From Gammaproteobacteria bacterium (GTDB lineage Bacteria > Pseudomonadota > Gammaproteobacteria > SZUA-229), in contig JAPHSS010000015.1 in NCBI GenBank assembly GCA_026195255.1, positions 1 through 64,000 of the forward strand: a stretch of 64,000 nt of DNA. The letters run 5' to 3'. A program made the translations under genes and the position numbers. Positions 33,850-43,900 of this stretch are shown piece by piece. Within the stretch, counting starts at the first letter, position 1. Every line of letters begins with the position of its first letter. The notes below the pieces were generated by a model. The model made no database searches. It had not been told where the DNA came from and saw only the letters and a list, made by a program, of their open reading frames with translations.

Positions 33850-34218
33850 ATGCCAAAAGAATATTCCCGATCACAGCGTATGGCCGAACAGGTTCGTAGA
33901 GAACTTGCAGAGTTGGTGCGTGATGAAATTAAAGATCCCCGTGTGAACTGGGTGTCTTTTACCGCGGTTAGAGTCAGTCGCGATTTAAGCAATGCAGTCA
34001 TTTACTTTACTGTGCTTAATGACGATGAACGTGAGCAGGCTGAAGAAGGTTTGAATAAAGCGAGTGGTTTTATTCGTAGAGAACTGGGTAAGCGTATTCG
34101 ATCGCGTATCGTGCCATCTTTAAGATTTGTTTATGATGAAAGTATTGAGCGCGGTACCTCAATGGAATCATTAATTGCTAAAGCACGTTCTAGCGATGCT
34201 GATGCATCTGACGATTGA
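33850..34218 (+). CDS. rbfA: Ribosome-binding factor A
   Basis: Assists 16S rRNA 5'-end processing and 30S maturation. The 122-residue KH-like protein starts MPKEYSRSQRMAEQVRRELAELVRDEIKDPR, the family signature. It continues with VRVSRDLSNAVIYFTVL and LGKRIRSRIVPSLRFVYDESIERG. It sits between two related palindromic repeats, so its spacing to infB and truB is widened compared with typical operons. Confidence 0.97.
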   Translation: MPKEYSRSQRMAEQVRRELAELVRDEIKDPRVNWVSFTAVRVSRDLSNAVIYFTVLNDDEREQAEEGLNKASGFIRRELGKRIRSRIVPSLRFVYDESIERGTSMESLIAKARSSDADASDD

Positions 34219-34227
34219 TTTTTTGAT

Positions 34228-34309
34228 ACAGAGACACGGAGGCACAGAGAAAAGAAATTTTACCGTTTTGCGCGTAGCGCAAATAATAAAATAAGCTCTG
34301 TGTCTCTGT
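34228..34309. repeat. MITE-like palindrome between rbfA and truB
   Basis: The outer arms ACAGAGACAC (34228-34237) and GTGTCTCTGT (34300-34309) are perfect inverted repeats. A central 7-bp hairpin TTTGCGC/GCGCAAA lies at 34267-34283. The motifs and central GCG-rich hairpin match the element between infB and rbfA. Confidence 0.7.
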
Positions 34310-34333
34310 GTTAAAAGCTTTTAGGTTTTACAC

Positions 34334-35239
34334 ATGGCTCGTAAAAAGAAAGGTCGCGCCGTTCATGGCGTAGTACTTCTAGATAAACCATTAAAAATTT
34401 CTTCCAATCATGCGTTGCAGCGAGTGAAACGCTTATTTGATGCAAATAAAGCCGGTCATACTGGCAGCCTGGACCCTCTGGCGAGTGGTATGTTGCCAAT
34501 TTGTCTGGGCGAAGCGACTAAAGTATCGGCATTTTTACTGGATGCAGATAAAACCTATCGATTCAAATGCAAGTTAGGTTCAAAAACGGCTACCGGTGAT
34601 GCAGAAGGTGAGGTGATAGAAAGTAGACCTTTTGAGCATATACAGTTAGCGGATATTGAAAAGTACTTGCCTGAGTTGACCGGTGATATTATGCAGGTGC
34701 CACCAATGTACTCTGCATTAAAAAAAGATGGCCAACGTTTATATGACCTGGCACGTCAGGGAATAGAAGTTGAACGTAAAGCCCGGCCAGTAACAATTTA
34801 TACACTAGAGCTGATATCGTTTGAAAATGGTGAGGTTGAGTTAGAAACAAGGTGTTCTAAAGGTACTTATGTACGAACTTTGGCTGAAGACCTGGGTGAA
34901 AAACTAGGCTGCGGTGCTTATGTTACAGAGTTAAGGCGTACATCAGTAGGGCCATATAAATCTCAAATGTTAACCCTGGACCAGTTAATGGAAATTGCTG
35001 AAAATGGTTTTACTGCATTGGATGATGTGATGTTAGATATAGACAGTGGTATTGAAGACTGGCCAATTGTAGAGCTAGATGCAGATAGTGCTTATTATAT
35101 AAAGCTGGGCCAGCCGGTACAGATAGCGCGTGCTCCAACAGAAGGTCTGGTGCGGGTGTATGATGGAGAGCAGTTTATCGGTATTGGAAGTATTCAGGAT
35201 GACGGGCGGGTTGCGCCGAAACGCATGATGAATTTGTAG
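34334..35239 (+). CDS. truB: tRNA pseudouridine(55) synthase TruB
   Basis: Forms pseudouridine 55 in the T-loop of tRNAs. 301 residues. The catalytic Asp is D47 in HTGSLDPLASGMLP (E. coli D48). Other motifs are GVVLLDKPLKISSNHALQRVK at the N terminus, YRFKCKLGSKTATGDAEG, and CSKGTYVRTLAEDLG. The C-terminal PUA-like part includes the stretch PVQIARAPTEGLVRVYDGEQFIG. A large palindromic repeat follows the stop. Confidence 0.97.
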   Translation: MARKKKGRAVHGVVLLDKPLKISSNHALQRVKRLFDANKAGHTGSLDPLASGMLPICLGEATKVSAFLLDADKTYRFKCKLGSKTATGDAEGEVIESRPFEHIQLADIEKYLPELTGDIMQVPPMYSALKKDGQRLYDLARQGIEVERKARPVTIYTLELISFENGEVELETRCSKGTYVRTLAEDLGEKLGCGAYVTELRRTSVGPYKSQMLTLDQLMEIAENGFTALDDVMLDIDSGIEDWPIVELDADSAYYIKLGQPVQIARAPTEGLVRVYDGEQFIGIGSIQDDGRVAPKRMMNL

Positions 35240-35253
35240 TGGACTGACCATCT

Positions 35254-35401
35254 CCATCGGGGAAAGGTCACCGTTTTCTGGTGCCCTGTCCCCTTAATCC
35301 ATACCACCAGGAGCTGAAAGTGTAGTGAGCCGACTCCGTAAAACTCTTGATGGCATCACAACTGGGGACAGGGCGCAAAAAGCGCGACCTTTCCCCGATG
35401 G
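35254..35401. repeat. Nested palindromic repeat between truB and rpsO
   Basis: A 148-bp unit. The perfect 16-nt outer arms are CCATCGGGGAAAGGTC (35254-35269) and its complement (35386-35401). The perfect 11-nt inner arms are GCCCTGTCCCC (35283-35293) and its complement (35364-35374). A third copy of the outer motif (CCTTTCCCCGATGG) stands alone at 35435-35448. No ORF lies inside, so this is a MITE-like or structured-repeat element. Confidence 0.75.
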
Positions 35402-35536
35402 AAAAGCTCCCTGGCAGGGTAATATAACAGCGAGCCTTTCCCCGATGGATAAGTGCCAGAACAGTGTAATATGCTCTTAGATAGAATAATTATGCCAAAT
35501 CCCTGAATAATCAGGGTTTAAGGCGAACAAAAGCTT

Positions 35537-35564
35537 TTGTCGCACCCCTAAACCGTGATAAAAT
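35537..35564 (+). promoter_or_regulatory. Promoter of rpsO
   Basis: TTGTCG (35537-35542), a 16-nt spacer, then TAAAAT (35559-35564). It lies about 45 bp before the rpsO ATG and downstream of a short hairpin (CCCTGA/TCAGGG, 35501-35516). It would separate rpsO-pnp transcription from the truB repeat region. Confidence 0.6.
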
Positions 35565-35609
35565 CCGGCTTCAATTTTTGAGGCAAACATAAAGTCAGGA
35601 GTTTTGACA

Positions 35610-35879
35610 ATGTCAATGACAGCTACAGCTAAGGCTGAAGTAGTATCTAAACATGCACGTGCTGAAGGCGATACAGGATCACCAGAAGTACAGGTAGCTC
35701 TATTAACTACACGTATAGTGCAGCTTACAGAGCATTTTAAAGAACATAAGCAAGATCACCACTCTCGTCGCGGTCTTTTACGCATGGTAAACCAGCGTCG
35801 TAAATTACTAGACTATTTAAAGTCTAAAAATACAGATCGATATAAAGATCTTATTGCAAATCTTGGTCTACGTCGTTAA
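35610..35879 (+). CDS. rpsO: 30S ribosomal protein S15
   Basis: A primary 16S rRNA-binding protein. I chose the ATG at 35610, preceded by CAGGAG, which gives 89 residues, exactly the E. coli length. A TTG two codons upstream is in frame but unlikely. The core [11 protein letters not shown] and [13 protein letters not shown]-type segment (here [23 protein letters not shown]) are fully conserved. It is followed by pnp, as in E. coli, where S15 represses its own translation; I cannot confirm that control from this leader. Confidence 0.98.
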   Translation: MSMTATAKAEVVSKHARAEGDTGSPEVQVALLTTRIVQLTEHFKEHKQDHHSRRGLLRMVNQRRKLLDYLKSKNTDRYKDLIANLGLRR

Positions 35880-35918
35880 CGTTAGCCAACAATTAAATAG
35901 ATAACTAGGGTATAACCT

Positions 35919-38006
35919 GTGACAGCAATTAAAAAATCGTTTCAATTTGGGGATCATAATGTAACTATCGAAACCGGCGAGATTGCTCGTCAGGCTTCAG
36001 GTGCCGTTATGGTAGATATGGATGGTACTGTTGTTCAATGTACCGCTGTAGCTGTAAAAGGTGGAGAACCTCGGGATTTCTTCCCGTTAACTGTTAATTA
36101 TCAGGAGCGTACATATGCTGCTGGTAAAATTCCAGGAAGCTTCTTCAAACGTGAAGGTCGTCCATCAGAAAAAGAAACACTGACTAGTCGCCTCATCGAT
36201 AGACCTATCCGTCCTTTATTCCCTAAAGGTTATACCAATGAAGTTCAGGTTATTTGTACAGTAATGTCACTTAACCCGGAAATCGATCCTGATATCGCAG
36301 CCTTAATTGGTACATCAGCAGCGCTTGCTATTTCTGGTGCGCCCTTCGCCGGCCCGGTTGGCGCGTGTCGTGTTGGTTACAAAGATGGCGAGTACATCCT
36401 GAACCCAACATACAGTCAACTTGCTGAATCACAACTTGATTTAGTTGTAGCAGGTACTAATGATGCTGTACTAATGGTTGAATCAGAAGCTGATCAACTT
36501 TCAGAAGAAGTGATGTTAAATGCGGTTATGTTTGGTCATGAAGCATTTCAGGTCGTTATCAAATCTATACAGGAATTAGCAGACGAAGTGGGCACTCCAG
36601 CAATAGAGTGGACTGCACCGGTTGTTAACGAAGATTTAAACAAGCAGGTTGCTGATGCAGTAACAGCTGATTTAACAACGGCTTACCAGATCTCTGAAAA
36701 GCTGGATCGTTATGCAGCTGTTGATAAAGTTCGCGATGCTGCTGTTGAAAAATTAGTATCAGATGACGGTTTCACTAAAGATGAAGTGAAAGGTGCATTT
36801 GCTAAAGTAGAGAAATCAATCGTTCGTGGCCGTATCATTTCAGGCGATCCACGTATTGATGGTCGTAAACTTGATGATGTTCGCGCAATCAGTGTGCGTA
36901 CGGGTGTTTTACCGCGTACTCACGGTTCAGCATTATTTACACGTGGTGAAACTCAGGCATTAGTTGTTACAACGCTAGGTACTTCACGTGATGCGCAGAA
37001 AATTGATGCGTTAGAAGGTCAAATTATCGACAACTTTATGTTGCACTATAACTTCCCTCCATTCTCAGTGGGTGAAGCAGGTCGTGTTGGAACGCCAGGT
37101 CGTCGCGAAATTGGCCATGGTCGTTTAGCAAAACGTGGTGTTTTAGCGTGTATGCCAACAACTGAAGAATTCCCATATTCAATTCGTGTTGTATCTGAAA
37201 TTACAGAATCAAATGGCTCAAGCTCTATGGCTTCTGTTTGTGGTACGTCATTAGCACTTATGGATGCTGGTGTACCACTTAAAGCACCAATTGCCGGTAT
37301 TGCAATGGGGCTTGTTAAAGAAGGTGATGATTACGCGGTATTAAGTGATATCCTGGGCGATGAAGATCATTTAGGTGATATGGACTTTAAAGTAGCCGGT
37401 ACTGAAAACGGTGTTAATGCACTGCAGATGGATATCAAGATCACTGGTATTACTAAAGACATAATGGAAAAAGCATTAGAACAGGCGAAAGCAGGCCGAA
37501 TGTTTATTCTAGGTGAAATGAATAAGGTTATTTCAGAAGCAAGTACTGAAATGTCTCATTACGCACCACGTTACTTATCTATGAAGATTAATCCTGAGAA
37601 AATTCGCGATGTAATCGGTAAGGGCGGTGCGGTAATTAAGTCAATTACTGAAGAAACTGGCGTTACTATTGATATCGATGATGATGGAAATGTGAAAATT
37701 GCTTCAAGTGATTTTGATAATGCAGAAGCAGCGAAGGTTCGTATCGAGCAAATCACTGCAGAAGCTGAAGTAGGTAAGGTCTACGAAGGTGAAGTTATCA
37801 AAATTATGGATTTCGGTGCATTTGTGCGAATTCTACCTGGTAAAGAAGGTTTGGTTCATATCTCTCAAATTTGTGAAGAGCGAGTTGAGAAGGTAAGTGA
37901 TAAATTGTCTGAAGGCGAGAAGATTCAGGTTAAAGTGCTAGAAATTGATCGTCAGGGTCGAATTCGTTTAAGCATGAAAGCAGTTAGCGAGGCAGCTGAG
38001 GCTTAG
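35919..38006 (+). CDS. pnp: Polyribonucleotide nucleotidyltransferase
   Basis: A phosphorolytic 3'-5' exoribonuclease of the RNA degradosome. 695 residues from a GTG start. It has two RNase PH-like domains (about 1-210 and 310-535); the second carries the FxxGRRExGHG-like segment [13 protein letters not shown] and the metal Asp region [21 protein letters not shown] follows ([20 protein letters not shown]), then S1 ([33 protein letters not shown]). A strong terminator comes after the stop. Confidence 0.98.
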   Translation: MTAIKKSFQFGDHNVTIETGEIARQASGAVMVDMDGTVVQCTAVAVKGGEPRDFFPLTVNYQERTYAAGKIPGSFFKREGRPSEKETLTSRLIDRPIRPLFPKGYTNEVQVICTVMSLNPEIDPDIAALIGTSAALAISGAPFAGPVGACRVGYKDGEYILNPTYSQLAESQLDLVVAGTNDAVLMVESEADQLSEEVMLNAVMFGHEAFQVVIKSIQELADEVGTPAIEWTAPVVNEDLNKQVADAVTADLTTAYQISEKLDRYAAVDKVRDAAVEKLVSDDGFTKDEVKGAFAKVEKSIVRGRIISGDPRIDGRKLDDVRAISVRTGVLPRTHGSALFTRGETQALVVTTLGTSRDAQKIDALEGQIIDNFMLHYNFPPFSVGEAGRVGTPGRREIGHGRLAKRGVLACMPTTEEFPYSIRVVSEITESNGSSSMASVCGTSLALMDAGVPLKAPIAGIAMGLVKEGDDYAVLSDILGDEDHLGDMDFKVAGTENGVNALQMDIKITGITKDIMEKALEQAKAGRMFILGEMNKVISEASTEMSHYAPRYLSMKINPEKIRDVIGKGGAVIKSITEETGVTIDIDDDGNVKIASSDFDNAEAAKVRIEQITAEAEVGKVYEGEVIKIMDFGAFVRILPGKEGLVHISQICEERVEKVSDKLSEGEKIQVKVLEIDRQGRIRLSMKAVSEAAEA

Positions 38007-38034
38007 TTTTATAACTAATTTTAGTTGTTTATTG

Positions 38035-38063
38035 AAAAAAGGGGCTTTAAGCCCCTTTTTTTT
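38035..38063 (+). terminator. Rho-independent terminator of pnp
   Basis: A GGGGCTT/AAGCCCC stem flanked by six A before and eight T after, 28 bases after the pnp stop. Confidence 0.9.
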
Positions 38064-38424
38064 GTTTTTGGTTTGTGTAAAGTCATTTGATGGAGTGTAT
38101 ACAGGTTTCAGGCCTGATTTGATTAAGAGATCTGTTGTTAGAGTCGCTAAAACAAGCGTCACAGGTGGTTTAATTAAGCATACGCAGTAGTATTTGGATA
38201 ATTTAATCGTAGTAATTAAAACCAGCAGTAGGCCGTGACTTTATTAGAAATGTCTAATTTAGATGTGGAATATAAGATGACTTCTTAACAAAACATCATA
38301 AATGCCTGATTCAAATATATAAATTCATAATGTATACTCATAACAACCGCTTTAACTGTGAGTTAGTCGGCGGAAACTAAATCCATTATATGGTCCAATT
38401 GTCAGTAAAAAGTGACAGGTAAGA
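38064..38424. other. pnp to envelope operon intergenic region
   Basis: About 360 bp with no credible gene. The 3' part holds a likely promoter at 38310-38338 and a short repeat TGTCA/TGACA just before the first gene of the next operon. Nothing else is recognised. Confidence 0.5.
38310..38338 (+). promoter_or_regulatory. Candidate promoter of envelope-machine operon
   Basis: TTCAAA (38310-38315), a 17-nt spacer, then TATACT (38333-38338) preceded by TG. The leader to the first ATG would be about 80 nt. Confidence 0.45.
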
Positions 38425-38952
38425 ATGATGCATAAAACTATATTAGTATTCTTGACAATAATGATTCTGAATTCATTCTCGCTCAATGCGGCAGATGTAA
38501 CTAAAGAGCAGATTAAAGGCCTTGATGAGCAGGTTCAGGATATTAAAACCGATGTGATTGATTTAACGGCGGACCTTCTTCAGCTGGAAGAAAAATTGCT
38601 ATTTCCATCGAATAGCCAATTTGCATTATTTGTTTCACTGGCGGATGTAGAAGATTTACGTCTCGATGCAATACAGGTCAAGCTTGAAAATAAAGTTTTG
38701 GCACATCATCTTTATACGTTCAGGGAATTAGAAGCCATGCAAAAGGGAGGCGTTCAAAAAATTTATACTGGAAACATAAAAACAGGCGAGCATAAACTGG
38801 TCATTAGTTATATCGCAAAACCCTCAAGTGGTGGTGAATTGAAACGCAGTGCCAGTTATACGCTCAAAAAGGGTGTGGGGCCAAAGTTTGTAGAAATAAA
38901 AATTGGTGGCCCGGATGCGGGTGATCAAGGTTTAGAGTTTAAGGACTGGTAA
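38425..38952 (+). CDS. Small exported protein, first gene of TPR/ExbBD operon
   Basis: 175 residues, function not recognised. A signal peptide (KTILVFLTIMILNSFSLNAA) is followed by a heptad-like coiled-coil segment (about residues 25-58). A compact domain rich in beta strands comes next, with charged C-terminal sequence ending GDQGLEFKDW. No lipobox Cys is present, so it should be periplasmic. It starts the operon that runs through TPR proteins to the ExbB/ExbD/TonB-like genes, 19 bases before the next gene. A structural partner of the TPR proteins is a guess from position only. Confidence 0.8.
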   Translation: MMHKTILVFLTIMILNSFSLNAADVTKEQIKGLDEQVQDIKTDVIDLTADLLQLEEKLLFPSNSQFALFVSLADVEDLRLDAIQVKLENKVLAHHLYTFRELEAMQKGGVQKIYTGNIKTGEHKLVISYIAKPSSGGELKRSASYTLKKGVGPKFVEIKIGGPDAGDQGLEFKDW

Positions 38953-38971
38953 TAACCGGAAATTTAATTCA

Positions 38972-40978
38972 ATGCTTCGTATATTAAAATTTATAGCTGT
39001 TTCATTGATTGCATTTAATGCGACAGCTGAAAACACCATTGATAAAGCACCTGTGCTTAAGGATATTTTCTATGGTGAATCGCTGTTTTATGCCTTTCAA
39101 GATAAACACTTCGATGCTATCAGTAAGCTTGACGCTGAGCTTGGGCAATTTTATGCGCTTGATAATCCATCATTAGATCCATTTAATCAGCATATAAATC
39201 ATGCTGAATTCTCAGTAGGTAGTTTTGAGCTTGCTTATCGAATGCATCAACGTGCGGGTAGAGCAATTAAATCTATCATGGAATCGAGCTTAAATCAGAA
39301 GATTCGAAATGAAGCAGCCTATCGATTAGCACAAATTTATTATAGAAAAAACCAGCCGGGCAATGCGTTAGACATCCTCGAAAAAATTCAGGGTGAAATG
39401 GCAGACGAGTTACGTGTAGATGAAATTCATTTAAGAGCACAGGTATATATATCTACGGGTAAATTTTCTGAAGCGATTGAGTTATTAAAATCTATTGAAA
39501 ATGAAGATAAATATAAGGGTTATATATTATATAACCTGGGTATAGCTTATATACAGAATGGTGATGAGAAAGAGGCAATTGAAGCACTGAGTAGATTAGG
39601 TGTCTTAAGTAGCAATGACCGGGGTATATTGGCATTAAAAGATAAAGCTAATTTAACACTCGCAAATCGAATGCTGGAAAAAGGTTCACCAGAATTAGCG
39701 AAAAAGTATTTTAGCCTGGTGAGATTAAACGGGCCTTTTGCAGACAGGGCTTTACTGGGTATGGGATGGGTGAATGTATCACTCGGGCAATTTAAAAAAG
39801 CGTTAGTACCATGGGCTATTTTACAGGAGCGTGAAATTACTAATGAATCTGTGCAGGAGTCCTTATTAGCTGTTCCATATGCTTATGGTCAATTAAACTA
39901 TTTTGGCCAGGCTGCATTGTCATATGGTAAGGCCATGGATAATTTTGGTGGCGAGATTGACAGGCTACAAACATCTATAAAAAGTGTAAGAGAAGGTAAG
40001 TTTCTAAATGCAGTGCTTGATAAGCAGGCAGAGCGAGATAAAAACTGGCTGCATAATTTAAGAGATTTACAGGAAACACCGGAAACCCGTTACATATTGT
40101 CTTTAATGGCCTCTAATGACTTTCAACAGTCTTTAAAAAATTACCAGGATCTTGCAGAGCTTAGAGTGCGATTATCTTACTGGCTGTCGTCACTTGATGT
40201 ATATGTAGAGATGATTGAAATTCGCCGTAAATATTATGAACCATTATTGCCCGTTGTTGAAAAACAGTTTAAAAAACTGGATGCCAGGATTCGTTTGCGG
40301 TTATCTCAGCGTGATCGCCTTGATCAACGTTTAAAGTCGTTAGCTATTGCCAGACGCCCGGAGTATCTGGCAACGGCTGAAGAGCGAGGAATACAGGATA
40401 AGCTCGGAAAAATTGAGTTGTATTTGTCGGCTAACCCACAACATTATACGGATGAAGTGCGTGCACGAATCTCAAGATTAAAAGGTGTCTTGCACTGGAA
40501 TATTAATAAGGCATATCACGAACGTTTAACTAATGCATATAAACAAATGCAAACACTTGATATTTATATCAACAAACTTAATGAAGCCTATCAGTCATTT
40601 GTTAGAACTCGTCAGGCAGCGACGCAAAGTTATGAAGGTTATGATATTCCAATTCGTCAACTTAAGACTAAAATTCAGGCAATTCAGTTAAAAGTTAATG
40701 GCGTAATGGCGCGACAGGGGCGATTAATTGAAACACTTGCGGTAAATGAACTGGAGCGGCGTCGCAATTTACTAGAAGAATATCAAATTAATGCACGTTT
40801 TGCTCTGGCTGAGAGTTATGACCGGGCCACTAAAAAACAGCAAAAAGCAGAACAGGAAAAGTTAATACAGGGTATTGAGGAAGATAAAGCTTTACAGCAA
40901 TCCACAGTTGATGAAGTTGATGCCGGGGATGCAGAAAACACTGAATCAGAAAAAGTTACTGAAGAGGTTATTCAGTAA
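38972..40978 (+). CDS. Periplasmic TPR and coiled-coil protein
   Basis: 668 residues with signal peptide LRILKFIAVSLIAFNATAEN. The N-terminal 330 residues form TPR-like helical pairs (for example EAAYRLAQIYYRKNQPGNALDILEKI and YILYNLGIAYIQNGDEKEAIEALSRLG). The C-terminal half is long helical coiled coil rich in Arg, Gln and Leu, ending in an acidic tail. TPR arrays act as protein-docking scaffolds, so a periplasmic adaptor for the downstream energised complex is plausible. Its TAA overlaps the ATG of the next gene by one base, which implies translational coupling. No enzymatic motif is seen. Confidence 0.85.
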   Translation: MLRILKFIAVSLIAFNATAENTIDKAPVLKDIFYGESLFYAFQDKHFDAISKLDAELGQFYALDNPSLDPFNQHINHAEFSVGSFELAYRMHQRAGRAIKSIMESSLNQKIRNEAAYRLAQIYYRKNQPGNALDILEKIQGEMADELRVDEIHLRAQVYISTGKFSEAIELLKSIENEDKYKGYILYNLGIAYIQNGDEKEAIEALSRLGVLSSNDRGILALKDKANLTLANRMLEKGSPELAKKYFSLVRLNGPFADRALLGMGWVNVSLGQFKKALVPWAILQEREITNESVQESLLAVPYAYGQLNYFGQAALSYGKAMDNFGGEIDRLQTSIKSVREGKFLNAVLDKQAERDKNWLHNLRDLQETPETRYILSLMASNDFQQSLKNYQDLAELRVRLSYWLSSLDVYVEMIEIRRKYYEPLLPVVEKQFKKLDARIRLRLSQRDRLDQRLKSLAIARRPEYLATAEERGIQDKLGKIELYLSANPQHYTDEVRARISRLKGVLHWNINKAYHERLTNAYKQMQTLDIYINKLNEAYQSFVRTRQAATQSYEGYDIPIRQLKTKIQAIQLKVNGVMARQGRLIETLAVNELERRRNLLEEYQINARFALAESYDRATKKQQKAEQEKLIQGIEEDKALQQSTVDEVDAGDAENTESEKVTEEVIQ

Positions 40979-43900
40979 TGTTTATTAATAGGCATAAAAC
41001 ATTTTTTATATTTGTCCTGACAACAGTGTTAGCAGTATCACTGGCTGGCTGTGTGAGTAGTGGGGACAAGCAGACATTAGCAAGTCTGGAAAATGTGGAA
41101 TTCGATTTAAAAGAAGCAGAAATCTCTGGCAGTCTTGATAAGGCAATGGAAAGTTATCAAAAATTTCTCGAAGAAACACCAGAGACAGCGATGACACCTG
41201 AAGCATTACGTCGTCTGGCTGATTTAAAAATTGAGAAAGAGTACGGTGTCTTAAGTGGCGGTGTGGATGTCGCAGCCAAGGCGACTGACATTGCGGGCCA
41301 ATCTGCAGCGCTAAGTACAACGGCAGATTCAACAGCTGCCAGTTTAGCAGCCAGTACAGCTGCGGCAGCAGGTACGGCAACGGCATTAATATCTGATGAT
41401 AAAGAAGAAATAAAAACTGCGGAAGTTCAGAGTAAAGCTGAATCAATAGCAAACGTTTCAGAGTCTGAAAAAGAATTTGAGAAACGAGCCACAAAAGAAA
41501 CAGATATTAAAAAAGATGCAAAAAAAGCTATTGTTACTGCTGATGCAGCAGTGGCTGATGATTTGGCTTCGGCAGGTGCAAAAGAAGCGATAGAGTTATA
41601 TAAAGGCTTGTTAGTTAAATACCCTCATTATGAACGTAATGACCAGGTGTTATATCAATTATCTCGTGCCTATGAAGAAGTTGGTGAAGTCGATAAAGCG
41701 ATGCTGGTATTGAATCGACTGGTCAAAGAATACCCTAATTCCAGACATATAGATGAGGCTCAATTCAGGCGCGCAGAATTTTTCTTTACACGTAAAAAAT
41801 ATCTGGATTCTGAGGAAGCATATCAGGCAGTTATTGATTTTGGTATAAGTTCGGCATTTTATGATCTTGCTTTATATAAACAGGGTTGGGCTTATTTTAA
41901 ACAGGATCTTTACGAAGAAGCTTTGCATGATTTTATAGGCTTACTTGATTATAAAATATCAATTGGTTATGACTTTGAGCAGATAACCAATAAAATTGAA
42001 CGAAAAAGAATTGAAGATACCTACCGGGTTATTAGTTTAAGTTTTTCGTATCTTGGCGGGCCGCAAGAAGTTGTTAAATATTTCGAGACGCATGGATCAA
42101 GGCAATATGAAGCCAGTATTTATAGTCACTTAGGTGAATACTATTTAACAAAACGTCGTTATGCCGATGCAGCTGGCGCATATAATTCCTATGTTGAAAG
42201 AAACCCTTTAAATAAAGTGTCACCGCATTTCCATATCAGGGTAATAGATATTTATTTGAAAGGTGGTTTTCCAAAACTGGTTATAGATTCTAAAAAGAAC
42301 TATGCTTCTACTTATGGTCTAAGGGCGAATTATTGGACATTTTTTGATATTAATTCTTATCCTGATGTTATTGTCTTTTTAAAGTCTAACCTTACTGACC
42401 TGGCTAATCATTATCATGCACAATATCAAAACAGACGTCTTAGAAAATTCAGGAAAGAAAATTTTGCAGAGTCTGCACGATGGTATCGTGAATTTCTTGA
42501 TTCATTCCCTGAAGACCAGCAGTCACCCGGGATAAATTTTCAGTTAGCTGAATTGTTGCTTGAAAACAAAGACTTCAGAGATGCAGCCTTAGAGTATGAG
42601 AGAACTTCATATAATTATGAAAAACATGAAAAATCAGCGGAAGCGGGTTACGCAGCTGTATTTTCATATCGTGAGTATTTAAAGAAATCAGACCAGTCTC
42701 AGAGAAATGTGATCAAGCATGAAATTATTCGCAGTTCATTAAAGTTTGGTGAGGCATATCCCAAACATAAAAAAGCCCCTGCTGTATTGGTAGCTGCAAC
42801 GGATGATTTATACGCGATAAGAGATTTCCCTATGGCTATTAAAATTGGCCGTAGCGTAATTGAAAAATATCCAAATATTGAAACTAAGTATATTCGTTCA
42901 TCATGGTTAATAGTGGCTCACTCTTCATTTGACCTCACATTGTTTAGTGAGGCAGAAGCAGCTTATAATCAGGTCTTAACCATAACAGCTAAAGACCATA
43001 AAGAGCGCAATAAGTTAATTGAGAATTTAGCAGCATCAATATATAAACAGGGCGAACAGGCGCGTAAGCTTCAAGACCACCGCACAGCTGCGAATCATTT
43101 TCTACGCATAGCAACCGCTGCACCTACTTCGAAAATAAGACCAACAGCAGAATATGATGCTGCTGCAGCGTTAATTAGTTTAAAAGACTGGTCTATGGCC
43201 TCAGAAGTATTGCAGGGCTTCCGCAAGCGTTATCCTAAAAACAAATTACAGCCTGAAGTAACAAAGAAACTTGCAATTGTATATAAAGAAGATGGAAAAC
43301 TGTTACTAGCTGCAGCTGAGTTTGAGCAAATTGAAAAAGAGACTAAAGATAAAGGCTTACGTCGTGAAGCACTACAGCAAGCCGCAGAGTTGTATGAAAA
43401 AGCGGGTGATAGAACTAAAGCACTAGATGTTTATGTGCGCTATGTATCATATTTTCCAAAACCTGTCGAAAATGCGCTTGAAATGCGAAATAATATTGCA
43501 AATATCTATAAGCTTAATAAAAGTAAGAAACTTTATATAAAACAGCTTCAATGGATTGTTGCTATAGATTTAAGAGCAGGAAAAGAGCGCACAGATAGAA
43601 CACGTTTTCTTGCGGCTAACGCATCACTTGTGTTAGCTGAGCCAGATATTAGACGTTTTAAACTGGTTGAGCTTAAAAAGCCATTTAAGAAAAATTTAAA
43701 TAAAAAGAAAAAACGCATGAAAAAGGCAATAGCTACTTTAACAAAGCTAGTTGATTATGAAGTGGGTATAGTGACTGCGGCAGCGACTTATGAAATTGCT
43801 GAAATATATTTTCATTTCAGTCGTGCTTTAATGAATTCAGAAAGGCCAACTAATTTAAATGAAATGCAACTAGAGCAATATGAGTTAGTCCTTGAAGAAC

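Noticed and set aside
33741-34309. rbfA-flanking repeats as a CRISPR array or simple terminators
   Set aside because: There are no regularly spaced direct repeats with unique spacers, and the palindromes lack T tracts; imperfect inverted ends fit MITE-like elements better.
41006-41494. 162-residue minus-strand ORF inside the TPR lipoprotein gene
   Set aside because: It reads the complement of the Ala/Thr-rich low-complexity stretch, giving a Leu/Gln-rich product without domain features.
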